This document shows positions 1 through 7,269 of a DNA stretch of 7,404 nucleotides, one piece after another. Under the pieces are notes generated by a model. It made no database searches. It was not told the origin of the DNA and saw nothing but the letters and a program-made list of their open reading frames with translations. This DNA is from Rickettsiaceae bacterium 4572_127. Its GTDB lineage: Bacteria; Pseudomonadota; Alphaproteobacteria; Rs-D84; NBLK01. Position numbers and translations under genes: made by a program. The stretch's first letter is position 1, and every line of letters begins with the position of its first letter. The DNA lies in assembly GCA_002084505.1 (NCBI GenBank), contig NBLK01000039.1:1-7404 (forward strand), written 5' to 3'.

Positions 1-1
1 G

Positions 2-1954
2 ATAAGTGGGGATATGATAACTAGTGGAAAAGTAGTCGCTGGGTCAATAGATCCCGATGGAACAATTAATGCGACTGGTGATAGAGCTATTGTTTTTGAA
101 TATGGAACAAAACTAGAACAAAACTTCAGCAATTCTGGGATTATAGCTTCCGCATCAGAAGGAATTTGGATAGAAAAAACTCGTGTCCAAGGAGATATTA
201 TAAATTCAGGTCAAATTCTTGGTGGAGAAGTTGCATATAGTGGAGAAGAAACAGTTGGGCTTTATCTTGTTGATATGGCATTAAAAGGAAATATCAACAA
301 TCAAGTCGGTGGGGAAATTTCTGCTGAATATGGAATAACTCTTTCTTCAGACTATAAAGATGGAACTGCGGGGACTTATTCCGCTACTGATTTAACAGTT
401 CAAAATAACGGAAATATCGTTGGATTAAACTATGATGCAATTGCATTTGATATTACTTCTGAGTACACAGGAACAGGAGGAAGTTATGATAATACTTTGA
501 ATTATTCAGGTGCAGGGGAATTGAATGGTGCATTATATGATATTGATATGGGAGCTGGGACAGATATTTTAAATCTAACTGATGTTCGTGGAGAATGGTT
601 CTCAATTAACGGAGCCGAAACGATTAATGCTTCAAACTACATTATTCAATCAACTTATGTAGACGATGCAACTGCGATGCAAGCACATACAGATGCTACA
701 ACTACTGACTTTAATTTTAACAACATAGGGGTTTTAGTTGATACAGCAGGAACTTACACTGCAGGTTCTGAAATTTTAGTTATGTCAGGGGCAGGAGCAA
801 TGACTGCTGAAGATATTTCAGCTTTTTCAATTCAATTTGAAGGATTTGCAGGAACAAGTGGAGACTTCTTTTTAGACGGAACTGACTTAAAATACCGCTT
901 GAATTCCGTTGGAGAAGTTGGAGCAAAATCAGACCAAGCTAGTACTTTTTCAACTACTCCAATAGCAGGAGCAAGTGCAGGAGCTTTGGCTTCTTCAATG
1001 GCACTAAATAGAAATGTAGAAAGAGTTGTTTATCAACATGCAAAAACAAAAACTAAGGAGAATATGGAATTAGCAAGTTTGGCTTCTGATGCTATTATCA
1101 ATTCCCAAAAAGATTTTGATCCTAGTGGAGCTTGGCTACAAGTTTTTGGTGAAACTGCAGAATATGACGGCAAAATTACAAACGGAGTCGCACGATCAAT
1201 AGCTTATGAAAGTGCTACAAATGGAGTCGTAGTTGGATATGATAAATCACTTGGAAATGGACTGCTTTTAGGTTCCGCATTTAGTTATGCCACTAGCGAA
1301 GTTGACGGTTCTGCTGATCAATTTTCAACTGACATAACTCAATATCAACTTAGTATTTATGGTTCATTTAACTACAAAAGATATTTTGTAGATGCTCAAT
1401 TCGGCATGGGAAAATCTAGCTACGAACAGACTAGAGAGTATGTTGGAAATGATGTGAAATCTGATTTTGATGGCGATAGTTTAAGTTTTGGAATTGGAGC
1501 TGGATATGTCTTTAATGCAACAGAAAGGATGACTTTAAGTCCTTATGCTAAAGTAAATTTAGTTCAATCAAATCAAGATGCTTATGTCGAAAATGGTTCG
1601 TTTTTAAGTGTCGCAGAAGTTGAAATGTCTTCAACTCAGACTTCTTTTGGAACTGAAATGAATTATGTACTTTTTGCTAATAATGGAACTAAATGGATGC
1701 CGAAATTATTTGTAGAATACGGACAAGAATTGGGAGACGAAGAAGGAGCAATCAACTCACAATTTATCGATACTTTTGCCAATGGAACAACAGGATATGC
1801 TCCGGAACTTGGAGAAAGCATAATTCGAGTCGGAACTGGATTGGCTATCTTAGGAAGTGAAAACGGATATAATCTAAGTTTTGATTATAAATTTGAAACA
1901 CGAGAAAGATATACCTCACATGGCTTAGTCCTTAATGGAAAATTATTTTTCTAG
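2..1954 (+). CDS. Autotransporter (type Va secretion), C-terminal part; 5' end outside window
   Basis: This is the C-terminal part of a self-secreting outer-membrane protein whose barrel would translocate an N-terminal passenger to the cell surface. The frame is open to the left edge (codons for I-S-G-D precede the first Met at 14), and that Met lies inside a repeat unit, so the true start is upstream. Numbering from that Met, residues 1-210 carry imperfect repeats such as GDIINSGQILGG, KGNINNQVGGEIS and NNGNIVGLNYDAIAFD, typical of beta-helical passengers. Residues about 329-353 look like the helix that threads the barrel. Residues about 370-646 match the autotransporter beta-domain: it opens with GAWLQVFGE, continues as alternating amphipathic strands, and ends in the outer-membrane signal GLVLNGKLFF with a C-terminal Phe. 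The barrel is full length, so the gene is probably functional. The passenger's activity (adhesin or other) cannot be told. Base composition looks less AT-rich than in the minus-strand operon. Confidence 0.9.
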   Translation: MSGDMITSGKVVAGSIDPDGTINATGDRAIVFEYGTKLEQNFSNSGIIASASEGIWIEKTRVQGDIINSGQILGGEVAYSGEETVGLYLVDMALKGNINNQVGGEISAEYGITLSSDYKDGTAGTYSATDLTVQNNGNIVGLNYDAIAFDITSEYTGTGGSYDNTLNYSGAGELNGALYDIDMGAGTDILNLTDVRGEWFSINGAETINASNYIIQSTYVDDATAMQAHTDATTTDFNFNNIGVLVDTAGTYTAGSEILVMSGAGAMTAEDISAFSIQFEGFAGTSGDFFLDGTDLKYRLNSVGEVGAKSDQASTFSTTPIAGASAGALASSMALNRNVERVVYQHAKTKTKENMELASLASDAIINSQKDFDPSGAWLQVFGETAEYDGKITNGVARSIAYESATNGVVVGYDKSLGNGLLLGSAFSYATSEVDGSADQFSTDITQYQLSIYGSFNYKRYFVDAQFGMGKSSYEQTREYVGNDVKSDFDGDSLSFGIGAGYVFNATERMTLSPYAKVNLVQSNQDAYVENGSFLSVAEVEMSSTQTSFGTEMNYVLFANNGTKWMPKLFVEYGQELGDEEGAINSQFIDTFANGTTGYAPELGESIIRVGTGLAILGSENGYNLSFDYKFETRERYTSHGLVLNGKLFF

Positions 1955-1982
1955 AAAGGCTCAATTCCATTTTGTGTGTGTT

Positions 1983-3020
1983 TTAATACCCCTCACCCGA
2001 GCTTCGCTCGACCTCTCCCGCAAGGGGAGAGGCGGAGACCGAGTTTGAAAAATAGATTTTAAAAGTATCAAGGATTTTCTGAATATCTTCTGGGGTTTTA
2101 TTTTCAAAAAGCATTTTCTTTTTTGTAATAGGATGAATAAATCCCAAAATTTTTGCATGAAGTGCTTGTCTTCCTAACGACTTAATCGCAATTTTTAATT
2201 CATCACTTTTAATTTTTTCTAAGTTTCTAGAATCTTTTCCATAAGTAGCATCCCCAATCAAAGGATAACCTAAATTTTGCATATGAACTCTAATTTGATG
2301 TGTTCGCCCAGTATGTAATGTAAATTCAGCATGGGAAATTTTCCCTTTCTCAAAAGTTTTTAGAACCTTGTAAATTGTCTTTGCAGGTCGTCCATTATCA
2401 CGGACACACATTTTTTGCCTATGCCTAATGTGCCTAGCAATTGGCTTGTCTATTTCGTCCTCAACTTTCAAAGGCATGCCCCAAATTAGTCCCTCATAAA
2501 CACGAGTTATGGAATGATCATCAAATTGTTTTCGCAAGCCATGATAGGCTAAATCAGTCTTCGCAGAAATCATAATTCCGCTTGTATCCTTGTCTAAGCG
2601 ATGAACAATCCCCATTCGCTCAACACCATTTATAGCAGAAAGTTTTCCTTTGCAATGATATAAAAGCCCATTTACAAGTGTCTTTTCATGTTGTCCCGCA
2701 CCTGCATGAACAACTAATCCAGCAGGTTTATTAAAGACAATAATATCATTATCTTCAAACAAAATTTCAAGTGGAATTTTTTGCGGTTTGATTTTATCTA
2801 GTGATTTTATTTCTTCAAAAAGCTCAATAGAACTTCCGATTTTTGGCGGAGTGCGAAGTTCCAAATATGGTTTTTTATCAACCAATAATAAGGAATTTTT
2901 AATTAGTTTTTGGATGTATGAACGACTTTTTTCAGGTAATTTTTTTGCTAAAAAAGTATCCCATCTTTCACCAATAGACTCATTTATTTTCGTAGAAAGT
3001 ATCAGGGAAATTTTCTTCAT
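1983..3020 (-). CDS. rluD: RluA-family 23S rRNA pseudouridine synthase, RluD-like
   Basis: This cytoplasmic enzyme isomerises specific uridines of 23S rRNA to pseudouridine; RluD modifies the helix 69 loop. Residues about 18-60 form a diverged S4-like RNA-binding domain (SRSYIQKLIKNS core). The catalytic domain follows, with GIVHRLDKDTSG at 137-148 and catalytic Asp143, then HTGRTHQIRVHM at 236-247, GYPLIGDATYG at 251-261 and RQALHA at 284-289. The motif set and total length fit RluC/RluD; RluD is favoured by the ERMGIVHRLD context and the RHRQKM segment, but RluC cannot be excluded. The ATG at 3020 is the only sensible start before the S4 region, and a weak AAGAAG lies just upstream. It overlaps the preceding gene by 41 bases and is the last gene of the minus-strand train. 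Residues about 326-345 are encoded by the palindromic repeat and are not part of the normal fold; the stop codon lies just beyond the repeat. Confidence 0.92.
   Translation of the reverse strand: MKKISLILSTKINESIGERWDTFLAKKLPEKSRSYIQKLIKNSLLLVDKKPYLELRTPPKIGSSIELFEEIKSLDKIKPQKIPLEILFEDNDIIVFNKPAGLVVHAGAGQHEKTLVNGLLYHCKGKLSAINGVERMGIVHRLDKDTSGIMISAKTDLAYHGLRKQFDDHSITRVYEGLIWGMPLKVEDEIDKPIARHIRHRQKMCVRDNGRPAKTIYKVLKTFEKGKISHAEFTLHTGRTHQIRVHMQNLGYPLIGDATYGKDSRNLEKIKSDELKIAIKSLGRQALHAKILGFIHPITKKKMLFENKTPEDIQKILDTFKIYFSNSVSASPLAGEVERSSGEGY
1989..2048. repeat. GC-rich palindromic repeat forming two hairpins, inserted at the 3' end of rluD
   Basis: A GC-rich block interrupts AT-rich DNA between two convergent genes. 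It contains a small hairpin at 1998-2010 (CGAGC, loop TTC, GCTCG) and a larger one at 2012-2032 (8-bp stem CCTCTCCC with GGGAGAGG). The layout resembles the dispersed palindromic repeats known in many proteobacteria, and the way it sits inside a reading frame resembles the Rickettsia palindromic elements (comparison from family knowledge, not a search). On the minus strand it is translated as the tail of the RluD-like protein, including SPLAGEVERSSGEGY. Boundaries are approximate, because the edges at about 2040-2048 grade into ordinary sequence. There is no T-run on either side, so it is not a classical intrinsic terminator, although it could still stabilise the 3' ends of both transcripts. 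Confidence 0.8.
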
Positions 3021-3420
3021 AGCAATCTTCTTTTATATTTATTTTATAGAAATTATCAGGAGCTTCTTCGTCTTTTTTTAACAAGCATCGGAGCATTCCG
3101 TCGGCTTCGGCACGATCGTTTAATTCACTTTTTTTTCTTTTGTCATTATATGCAAATCTTATAGAGGTTGGAGGGAAAATGCAATATATTTTTAAGAAGG
3201 CTTTTTTGTAATCTCTTACTCTAAAATATGAATTTCCCCAGTGTGAATTTTTGTAACATGGAAAACTGTCTAAAAAAGCTAAATACATATTTTTTTCTTT
3301 GTCAGTTGTTGAGAGTTCAATTCTAGTTTTCTGAAATCTTTTTCCAAAAATTTTACTCCAATTTGCTTGCGGTCTAGCAAAAATTATAGCAGGAAAAATT
3401 AAAAAAATTAAAAATTTCAT
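2980..3420 (-). CDS. Small predicted secreted protein with four cysteines, function unknown
   Basis: I do not recognise this 146-residue protein. The N-terminus MKFLIFLIFPAIIFA is a plausible Sec signal peptide (Lys2, hydrophobic core 3-14, possible cleavage after Ala15), giving a mature protein of about 131 residues. No second membrane segment and no lipobox Cys are visible. The mature part is rich in Lys, aromatic and acidic residues and has four cysteines (55, 80, 112, 133), enough for two disulfides in the periplasm. Its ATG overlaps the stop of the zinc-ribbon gene by four bases (ATGA), and its 3' end overlaps rluD by 41 bases. This strongly suggests that it is translated as part of the operon. 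A locally GC-rich stretch encodes residues about 101-112. Whether it is an envelope factor working with the AsmA-family protein is only a guess from context. Confidence 0.72.
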   Translation of the reverse strand: MKFLIFLIFPAIIFARPQANWSKIFGKRFQKTRIELSTTDKEKNMYLAFLDSFPCYKNSHWGNSYFRVRDYKKAFLKIYCIFPPTSIRFAYNDKRKKSELNDRAEADGMLRCLLKKDEEAPDNFYKINIKEDCYEENFPDTFYENK

Positions 3421-4013
3421 TCTTTTTTATCCGTATTAAAATTAACTTCAACTCGATGAATCTGAGCAGGCGGATTTTGAATTTTGAACTCAATTTCAAT
3501 TGTTCTTTTTGGACCTAATAATCTCATCGGAGGCAATCTAGTTTTGTTATATAAAGTATTTTTTTTGTTGTCATAAAGCAATATATTTAGCAAAGGCAAC
3601 CGATAAAGTTCATCAGTCTCATTAGTGATATATCCGCGGATTATTAGCTCTGGATTTTCATCAGTCTTATATTCTAATGGCGATAAAGTTAAAGACAAAT
3701 CAGTGGTTTTTTTTTCATTTCCAGTATTTTTCAAAAGAAAAAACAAGGCTAATGAAACAGCAATTCCTATCCCAAAAAGAAAGTGAAAAAAGAGGCTTTT
3801 TTTTCTTTTTTTCTTTAATCTAATTTCAGGGATTGGGGCAGGAGGAAGGTCGTTTTCTTTTGTTGAATTTTTGAAAATATCTTCATGCATTAAATTCATT
3901 TCAGCAATCCAAACTGTCTCACATTTATAACATTTAACTTTGCTTCCTAAGACTTTTTCATTGTTAGAGATATCAAATTTTGCCTGACATTTTGGGCAGG
4001 TTAGGATAATCAT
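3417..4013 (-). CDS. MJ0042-type zinc-ribbon, single-TM membrane protein
   Basis: This is a 198-residue protein with an N-terminal zinc ribbon: Cys6-Pro-Lys-Cys9 and Cys28-Tyr-Lys-Cys31 are the four ligands, followed by the typical Thr-Val-Trp (33-35) of the MJ0042 family. A Pro-rich and then strongly basic linker (about 55-72) precedes one transmembrane helix at about 74-94. The C-terminal part (about 104-198) is beta-rich and reads like the extracytoplasmic domain attached to such ribbons in Alphaproteobacteria (DUF3426-like; LIIRGYITNETDELYRLP resembles it). The predicted topology is ribbon in the cytoplasm and C-terminal domain in the periplasm. The molecular function of these proteins is not established; regulatory or scaffold roles are possible. 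The start is supported by GGAGG four bases upstream and by ATGA overlap with the asmA-like stop. The stop overlaps the next gene in the same way. Confidence 0.85.
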   Translation of the reverse strand: MIILTCPKCQAKFDISNNEKVLGSKVKCYKCETVWIAEMNLMHEDIFKNSTKENDLPPAPIPEIRLKKKRKKSLFFHFLFGIGIAVSLALFFLLKNTGNEKKTTDLSLTLSPLEYKTDENPELIIRGYITNETDELYRLPLLNILLYDNKKNTLYNKTRLPPMRLLGPKRTIEIEFKIQNPPAQIHRVEVNFNTDKKE

Positions 4014-6757
4014 TTTTCCTCCATTTTATGTTTCAAATATGCAGGATCATAGGCAAAAGGACTATTTATTATAACAGTTTTTTTAGGCGATAAAAGTCCA
4101 TCTTCCATTTTCCAAATTATGTCAGTAGGGGTCGTATTTAGACCTTTCAACCCAAATCGTGATCGGATAGAAACCTCTTTTCTCAATGGTGAAAAATTAG
4201 CATCAAAGGTTCCATTATGTAAGTTTTCAGAATTAAATCTTCCGTATTTTACAATAGCTTTTCCGTTTTTCAAAACACCTCTGCAAGACATTTTTTCTAA
4301 TGGAGCTTGTCCATTTTTTAACCCTAAAATAATAGCTCGCCGAACTGCATTTTTCCCGTCTTTTAAGTTTTTTTTAGCATTTTCAACAGCATAATAAGGA
4401 GACATTCCAAATAAAGTAGGGTCGGTAGATTTCAAATCAAAAGAGGCAATCATGTTGTTAAATAATTTATGTGGAGTATTTCCGCTCGTTTCAAACTCAG
4501 ATTTCATTGTTAAAAAACCGAAGGAAATATCAGCCGAATCCTGTTCTAACCAACTCTCAGGCAAGTGATAATTTTCACTATGAATAAAACCTTTGTAGGT
4601 AGAATTTTCATGAGTAAAATGCAATCTTATGTCTCCTTTTTTTTGAAAAAATCTCGCTACAAATTGTTGAGGTTGTAACTTTGTATTTATGTCTAATGAA
4701 AATGTTTCTCCTAATCTTGTTCCAATTAAATTTGTCAGTGAAAGTGAAAATTCTAACTTATTTTTCAACAAATTTTCCCATTCAAGGAGTTCTGTATCAT
4801 CCCAAATATCAGGCGAAAATGAAGTTGTTTTTATTAAAGAATCTAGGAGAATTTTGTCTCCATTTAAATTTATTTTCCATTCAGGTTGATTGCTTAAAGT
4901 TATTTTTGAAAGCGATCCAGACAGCTCATTTGATCCGATTTTTATTAAAACCTCTGGCATTTGAAAATAGTTGTTTTCACTTTCAAATCTCCCTGAAATC
5001 ATTAAAGAATTATTGAAAAGTTTTGAGTTTAAAAAAGGAACTTCATCAGTAATTGTTTTTGTCGAATCACTAGAAAAAGTAAGTCTTCCCGTAGCTTTAT
5101 TTTTTTCTAAATTGGCTATGATTTGCAAAAAATCATCAGAGCCTTTTTGAGTGATTTTTAATGTTTTTTTGTCTGTTTCTTTTAGTTCTAAATTTGCCTC
5201 ATAAATGTTTTTGGGAGACAAAATAATTGAGTTCATTATGTTAGGAAAAAAAGTTGATATGAATTTTCCAGTAGTTCCATTTATGGTGATTCTTTTTTCT
5301 TTATCAGACAAGATTCCATCAGCAATTATTGGCTCACCATCAATTTGTCCGACTAGGTTTTTGAAAAGAATTTTGTCTTTTTTTATACTTGTTTCAACTT
5401 GTGCATTTTTTATTGTTTTACCTTCAAAAATGATCTTTTCTGCTAAAAAACTACCATCAAAATCAATGGGAAAATTGTTTTTTGAAAAATCTAAAATAGT
5501 AGTTTTTAGTAATCCCTTTGCCTCTTTTTTTTCTCGATTAAAAGTTAAATTTCCGAAGTAATTTTGGTTGTTTATTTTTATTTTTGAATCGGAAATTTTG
5601 ATAAAATTGTTATTAGAAAAAATGACTCCATTTAGAAAAAAATTTGGATTTTTATAAGTTATTTTTCCATTAAAAGAAGGAGTGCTTCCTAAGACTCCAT
5701 TCCCTGAAAAAATGAATTTTGCATCTTTGTTTTTAATAGAAATTTTTTCGATTTCAAGACTTTCGTTGTCGGCAGAAGTTTTCCATTCTACACAAGTGTT
5801 TTTAACTTTTTCTATATTGATTTTTCCCTTTGGATGATTGAGAAAAATCTGCTCAATTAATTCAGGAGAAGTAAGCCAAATAGGACACTTATGCACTTGT
5901 CCTTTTAATGCCAAACCTTGTTTTTTTGAGTAAGAAATATGTCCTCCAAATGAAAAAGTATCATTTTCTAATAGGAGATTTTGAAGTGAAAAATTAGAAA
6001 AATCAGTGTCAAATTCTCCAATTGTTTTTAACGGAAAAAGTTGATTTAGATTCAAAAAGTCTAATAGCTCAAAATCACTAGGAATCGTTCCTTCAAATTC
6101 ACCAATTATCTTTTTTTGTTTCGGAAAATAGTTTCCATTTGCTTTGAATTTTCTGTTTCCCAAAAAATGAATTATAGCTTGAAATGGTTGCGGTTTTGTC
6201 TCATGAATTTGTCCCGTGAGACCAAAAGTTGCATCTTTGTAATTCCCCTTAAATGAAAAAAACTTTAAATTATTTTCTTCGTAAATAGTCAAATCAACAT
6301 CTTCAAAAAGATGATTTCTTATCTTCAAAACAGCATTTTTTATTGTGATATTTTTTAATTTACTAATGCCAATTTTTTTCAATTGCTCTAAGTTTTTCAG
6401 TGAAATTTCAACCCTCTGCAAAGTTAAATCTTTTAGTAAATTCTGCTCCCTTAATAGTGAAAAAAAAGTTGTATGAAAATCTATTTTATCAATAAAAATT
6501 GATTGAGTTTGGCTGACTAATTTTATTTTTTTAGCACGAATTACAGGATGTGGAAAAAATTGAATCGAAATATCTCCTTCTATTTTCGCAGGAATTCCAA
6601 TTTGAGTTTCTAGATTTTTTTCAATTTGGGTAGCAAAAGAGTCTGGCGATAAAATTAATGGAAGGCTCAAAAATAAAAAAACACATAAAAAAAACAATGA
6701 TCCAATAGACCAAAAAAGTGGTTTTTTCCAATTCTTTTTTTTGTGAAATAATCTCAT
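4010..6757 (-). CDS. AsmA-family inner-membrane-anchored periplasmic protein
   Basis: This is a 915-residue member of the AsmA/TamB/YhdP superfamily, large periplasmic beta-rich proteins tied to phospholipid transport to, and integrity of, the outer membrane. A basic N-terminus (MRLFHKKKNWKK) precedes one uncleaved membrane anchor at about 13-37. The hallmark N-terminal AsmA segment follows: the region after DSFATQIEKNL contains IGIPAKIEGDISIQFFPHP. The middle consists of many short predicted beta strands. The last ~170 residues (about 742-915) match the C-terminal AsmA domain, for example FGFLTMKSEFETSG and IIWKMEDGLLSP. It is longer than E. coli AsmA and shorter than YhdP, in the range of alphaproteobacterial members. 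I chose the ATG at 6757 because GAGGAG lies 7 bases upstream; an in-frame TTG at 6772 directly abuts that ribosome binding site. It probably heads the overlapping set of four genes, 47 bases after ybeY. Confidence 0.88.
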   Translation of the reverse strand: MRLFHKKKNWKKPLFWSIGSLFFLCVFLFLSLPLILSPDSFATQIEKNLETQIGIPAKIEGDISIQFFPHPVIRAKKIKLVSQTQSIFIDKIDFHTTFFSLLREQNLLKDLTLQRVEISLKNLEQLKKIGISKLKNITIKNAVLKIRNHLFEDVDLTIYEENNLKFFSFKGNYKDATFGLTGQIHETKPQPFQAIIHFLGNRKFKANGNYFPKQKKIIGEFEGTIPSDFELLDFLNLNQLFPLKTIGEFDTDFSNFSLQNLLLENDTFSFGGHISYSKKQGLALKGQVHKCPIWLTSPELIEQIFLNHPKGKINIEKVKNTCVEWKTSADNESLEIEKISIKNKDAKFIFSGNGVLGSTPSFNGKITYKNPNFFLNGVIFSNNNFIKISDSKIKINNQNYFGNLTFNREKKEAKGLLKTTILDFSKNNFPIDFDGSFLAEKIIFEGKTIKNAQVETSIKKDKILFKNLVGQIDGEPIIADGILSDKEKRITINGTTGKFISTFFPNIMNSIILSPKNIYEANLELKETDKKTLKITQKGSDDFLQIIANLEKNKATGRLTFSSDSTKTITDEVPFLNSKLFNNSLMISGRFESENNYFQMPEVLIKIGSNELSGSLSKITLSNQPEWKINLNGDKILLDSLIKTTSFSPDIWDDTELLEWENLLKNKLEFSLSLTNLIGTRLGETFSLDINTKLQPQQFVARFFQKKGDIRLHFTHENSTYKGFIHSENYHLPESWLEQDSADISFGFLTMKSEFETSGNTPHKLFNNMIASFDLKSTDPTLFGMSPYYAVENAKKNLKDGKNAVRRAIILGLKNGQAPLEKMSCRGVLKNGKAIVKYGRFNSENLHNGTFDANFSPLRKEVSIRSRFGLKGLNTTPTDIIWKMEDGLLSPKKTVIINSPFAYDPAYLKHKMEEK
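4018..4022 (-). promoter_or_regulatory. Shine-Dalgarno site for the zinc-ribbon gene, inside the preceding gene
   Basis: GGAGG sits 4 bases before the ATG at 4013 and lies within the last codons (Met-Glu-Glu-Lys) of the AsmA-family gene. Together with the 4-base ATGA overlap, this supports coupled translation of the two genes. Confidence 0.65.
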
Positions 6758-6764
6758 TTTCTCT

Positions 6765-6770
6765 CTCCTC
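6765..6770 (-). promoter_or_regulatory. Shine-Dalgarno site fixing the AsmA-family start
   Basis: GAGGAG on the minus strand lies 7 bases before the ATG at 6757. It decides the start codon: the longer reading with TTG at 6772 would have to initiate immediately next to this site and would add only five residues (L/M-R-R-E-K) encoded by the site itself. Confidence 0.75.
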
Positions 6771-6785
6771 AATATAATAGTAGAG

Positions 6786-6791
6786 ATTATA
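6786..6791 (-). promoter_or_regulatory. Possible -10 element in the ybeY-asmA gap
   Basis: A perfect TATAAT occurs on the minus strand in the 47-base gap and would place a transcription start about 20 bases before the AsmA-family ATG. No good -35 hexamer lies at the usual distance; TTGATT at 6799-6804 is too close. In such AT-rich DNA a chance match is likely, so the genes may simply be co-transcribed from upstream of ybeY. Confidence 0.22.
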
Positions 6792-6804
6792 AATAATAAA
6801 TCAA

Positions 6805-7209
6805 TTAAATTTTTTCTAAAATTTCTTTTTCTTTTTTTTCCATAATTTCAGCATCGGAATCATCAATATGATCATAGCCGATTAGATGTAAAATCCCATG
6901 GCAAATCATCAAAGATAGATGTTTCTCAAAGGTCTTTTTTTGTTCTTCGGCTTCTTTTTTTATTGTTTCAAAGGCTAGAATAATATCGCCTAAAATCTCC
7001 AAATCACCTGTTTCAAAAGACAAAACATTTGTTGCGGAATCTTTTTTTCGATATTGTTTATTTAGTTTTTTTATTTCTAAATCATTAGTTAAAACAATTG
7101 AAATTTCTCCATCAATTTTTAGAATTTTTGTAATTTTTTCAGCTTGCTCCAAGGTAAAGTTTTCGTGTTTTTTTTCCCATAATTTAGAATCGTTTTTAAT
7201 TAAAATCAC
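6805..7209 (-). CDS. ybeY: YbeY endoribonuclease / rRNA maturation factor
   Basis: YbeY is a zinc-dependent metalloprotein needed for 16S rRNA 3'-end maturation and 70S ribosome quality control. The signature HGILHLIGYDH at 104-114 supplies the three zinc ligands His104, His108 and His114. The conserved LNKQYRKKDSATNVLSFE (49-66) with Arg54, and LGDIIL (73-78), are also present, so the enzyme should be active. At 134 residues it is a little shorter than many homologues because of a compact N-terminus and little C-terminal tail. The start is a GTG at 7209, with AAAGG seven to eight bases upstream. The gene ends 47 bases before the AsmA-family ATG. In many bacteria ybeY follows phoH and precedes a corC/tlyC-like gene; here an IS30-family element lies upstream and an AsmA-family gene downstream, so that order is broken. 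Confidence 0.95.
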   Translation of the reverse strand: MILIKNDSKLWEKKHENFTLEQAEKITKILKIDGEISIVLTNDLEIKKLNKQYRKKDSATNVLSFETGDLEILGDIILAFETIKKEAEEQKKTFEKHLSLMICHGILHLIGYDHIDDSDAEIMEKKEKEILEKI

Positions 7210-7269
7210 TGTATAACCTTTTCTAATTATCTTGTTATATTTTTTTATTTTCTTATAATCTTTTCTTTT

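Noticed and set aside
1989..2032. Intrinsic terminator between the convergent genes
   Set aside because: The hairpins are strong, but neither strand has the following run of T expected of a rho-independent terminator; classed as a repeat instead.
1998..2032. CRISPR repeat
   Set aside because: Only one copy of the palindrome is present and there is no repeat-spacer periodicity.
1961..2158. A 65-codon minus-strand reading frame over the repeat
   Set aside because: It overlaps the C-terminal part of rluD in another frame, and much of it is the translated palindromic repeat; no start signal or family match is visible.
2788..3081. A plus-strand reading frame opposite the rluD start
   Set aside because: It is antisense to well-supported rluD coding sequence and its composition is that of a reverse-strand shadow.
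4119..5561. Several plus-strand reading frames of 66-118 codons opposite the AsmA-family gene
   Set aside because: All are antisense to the continuous AsmA-family frame, overlap one another in part and show no ribosome binding sites or domain motifs.
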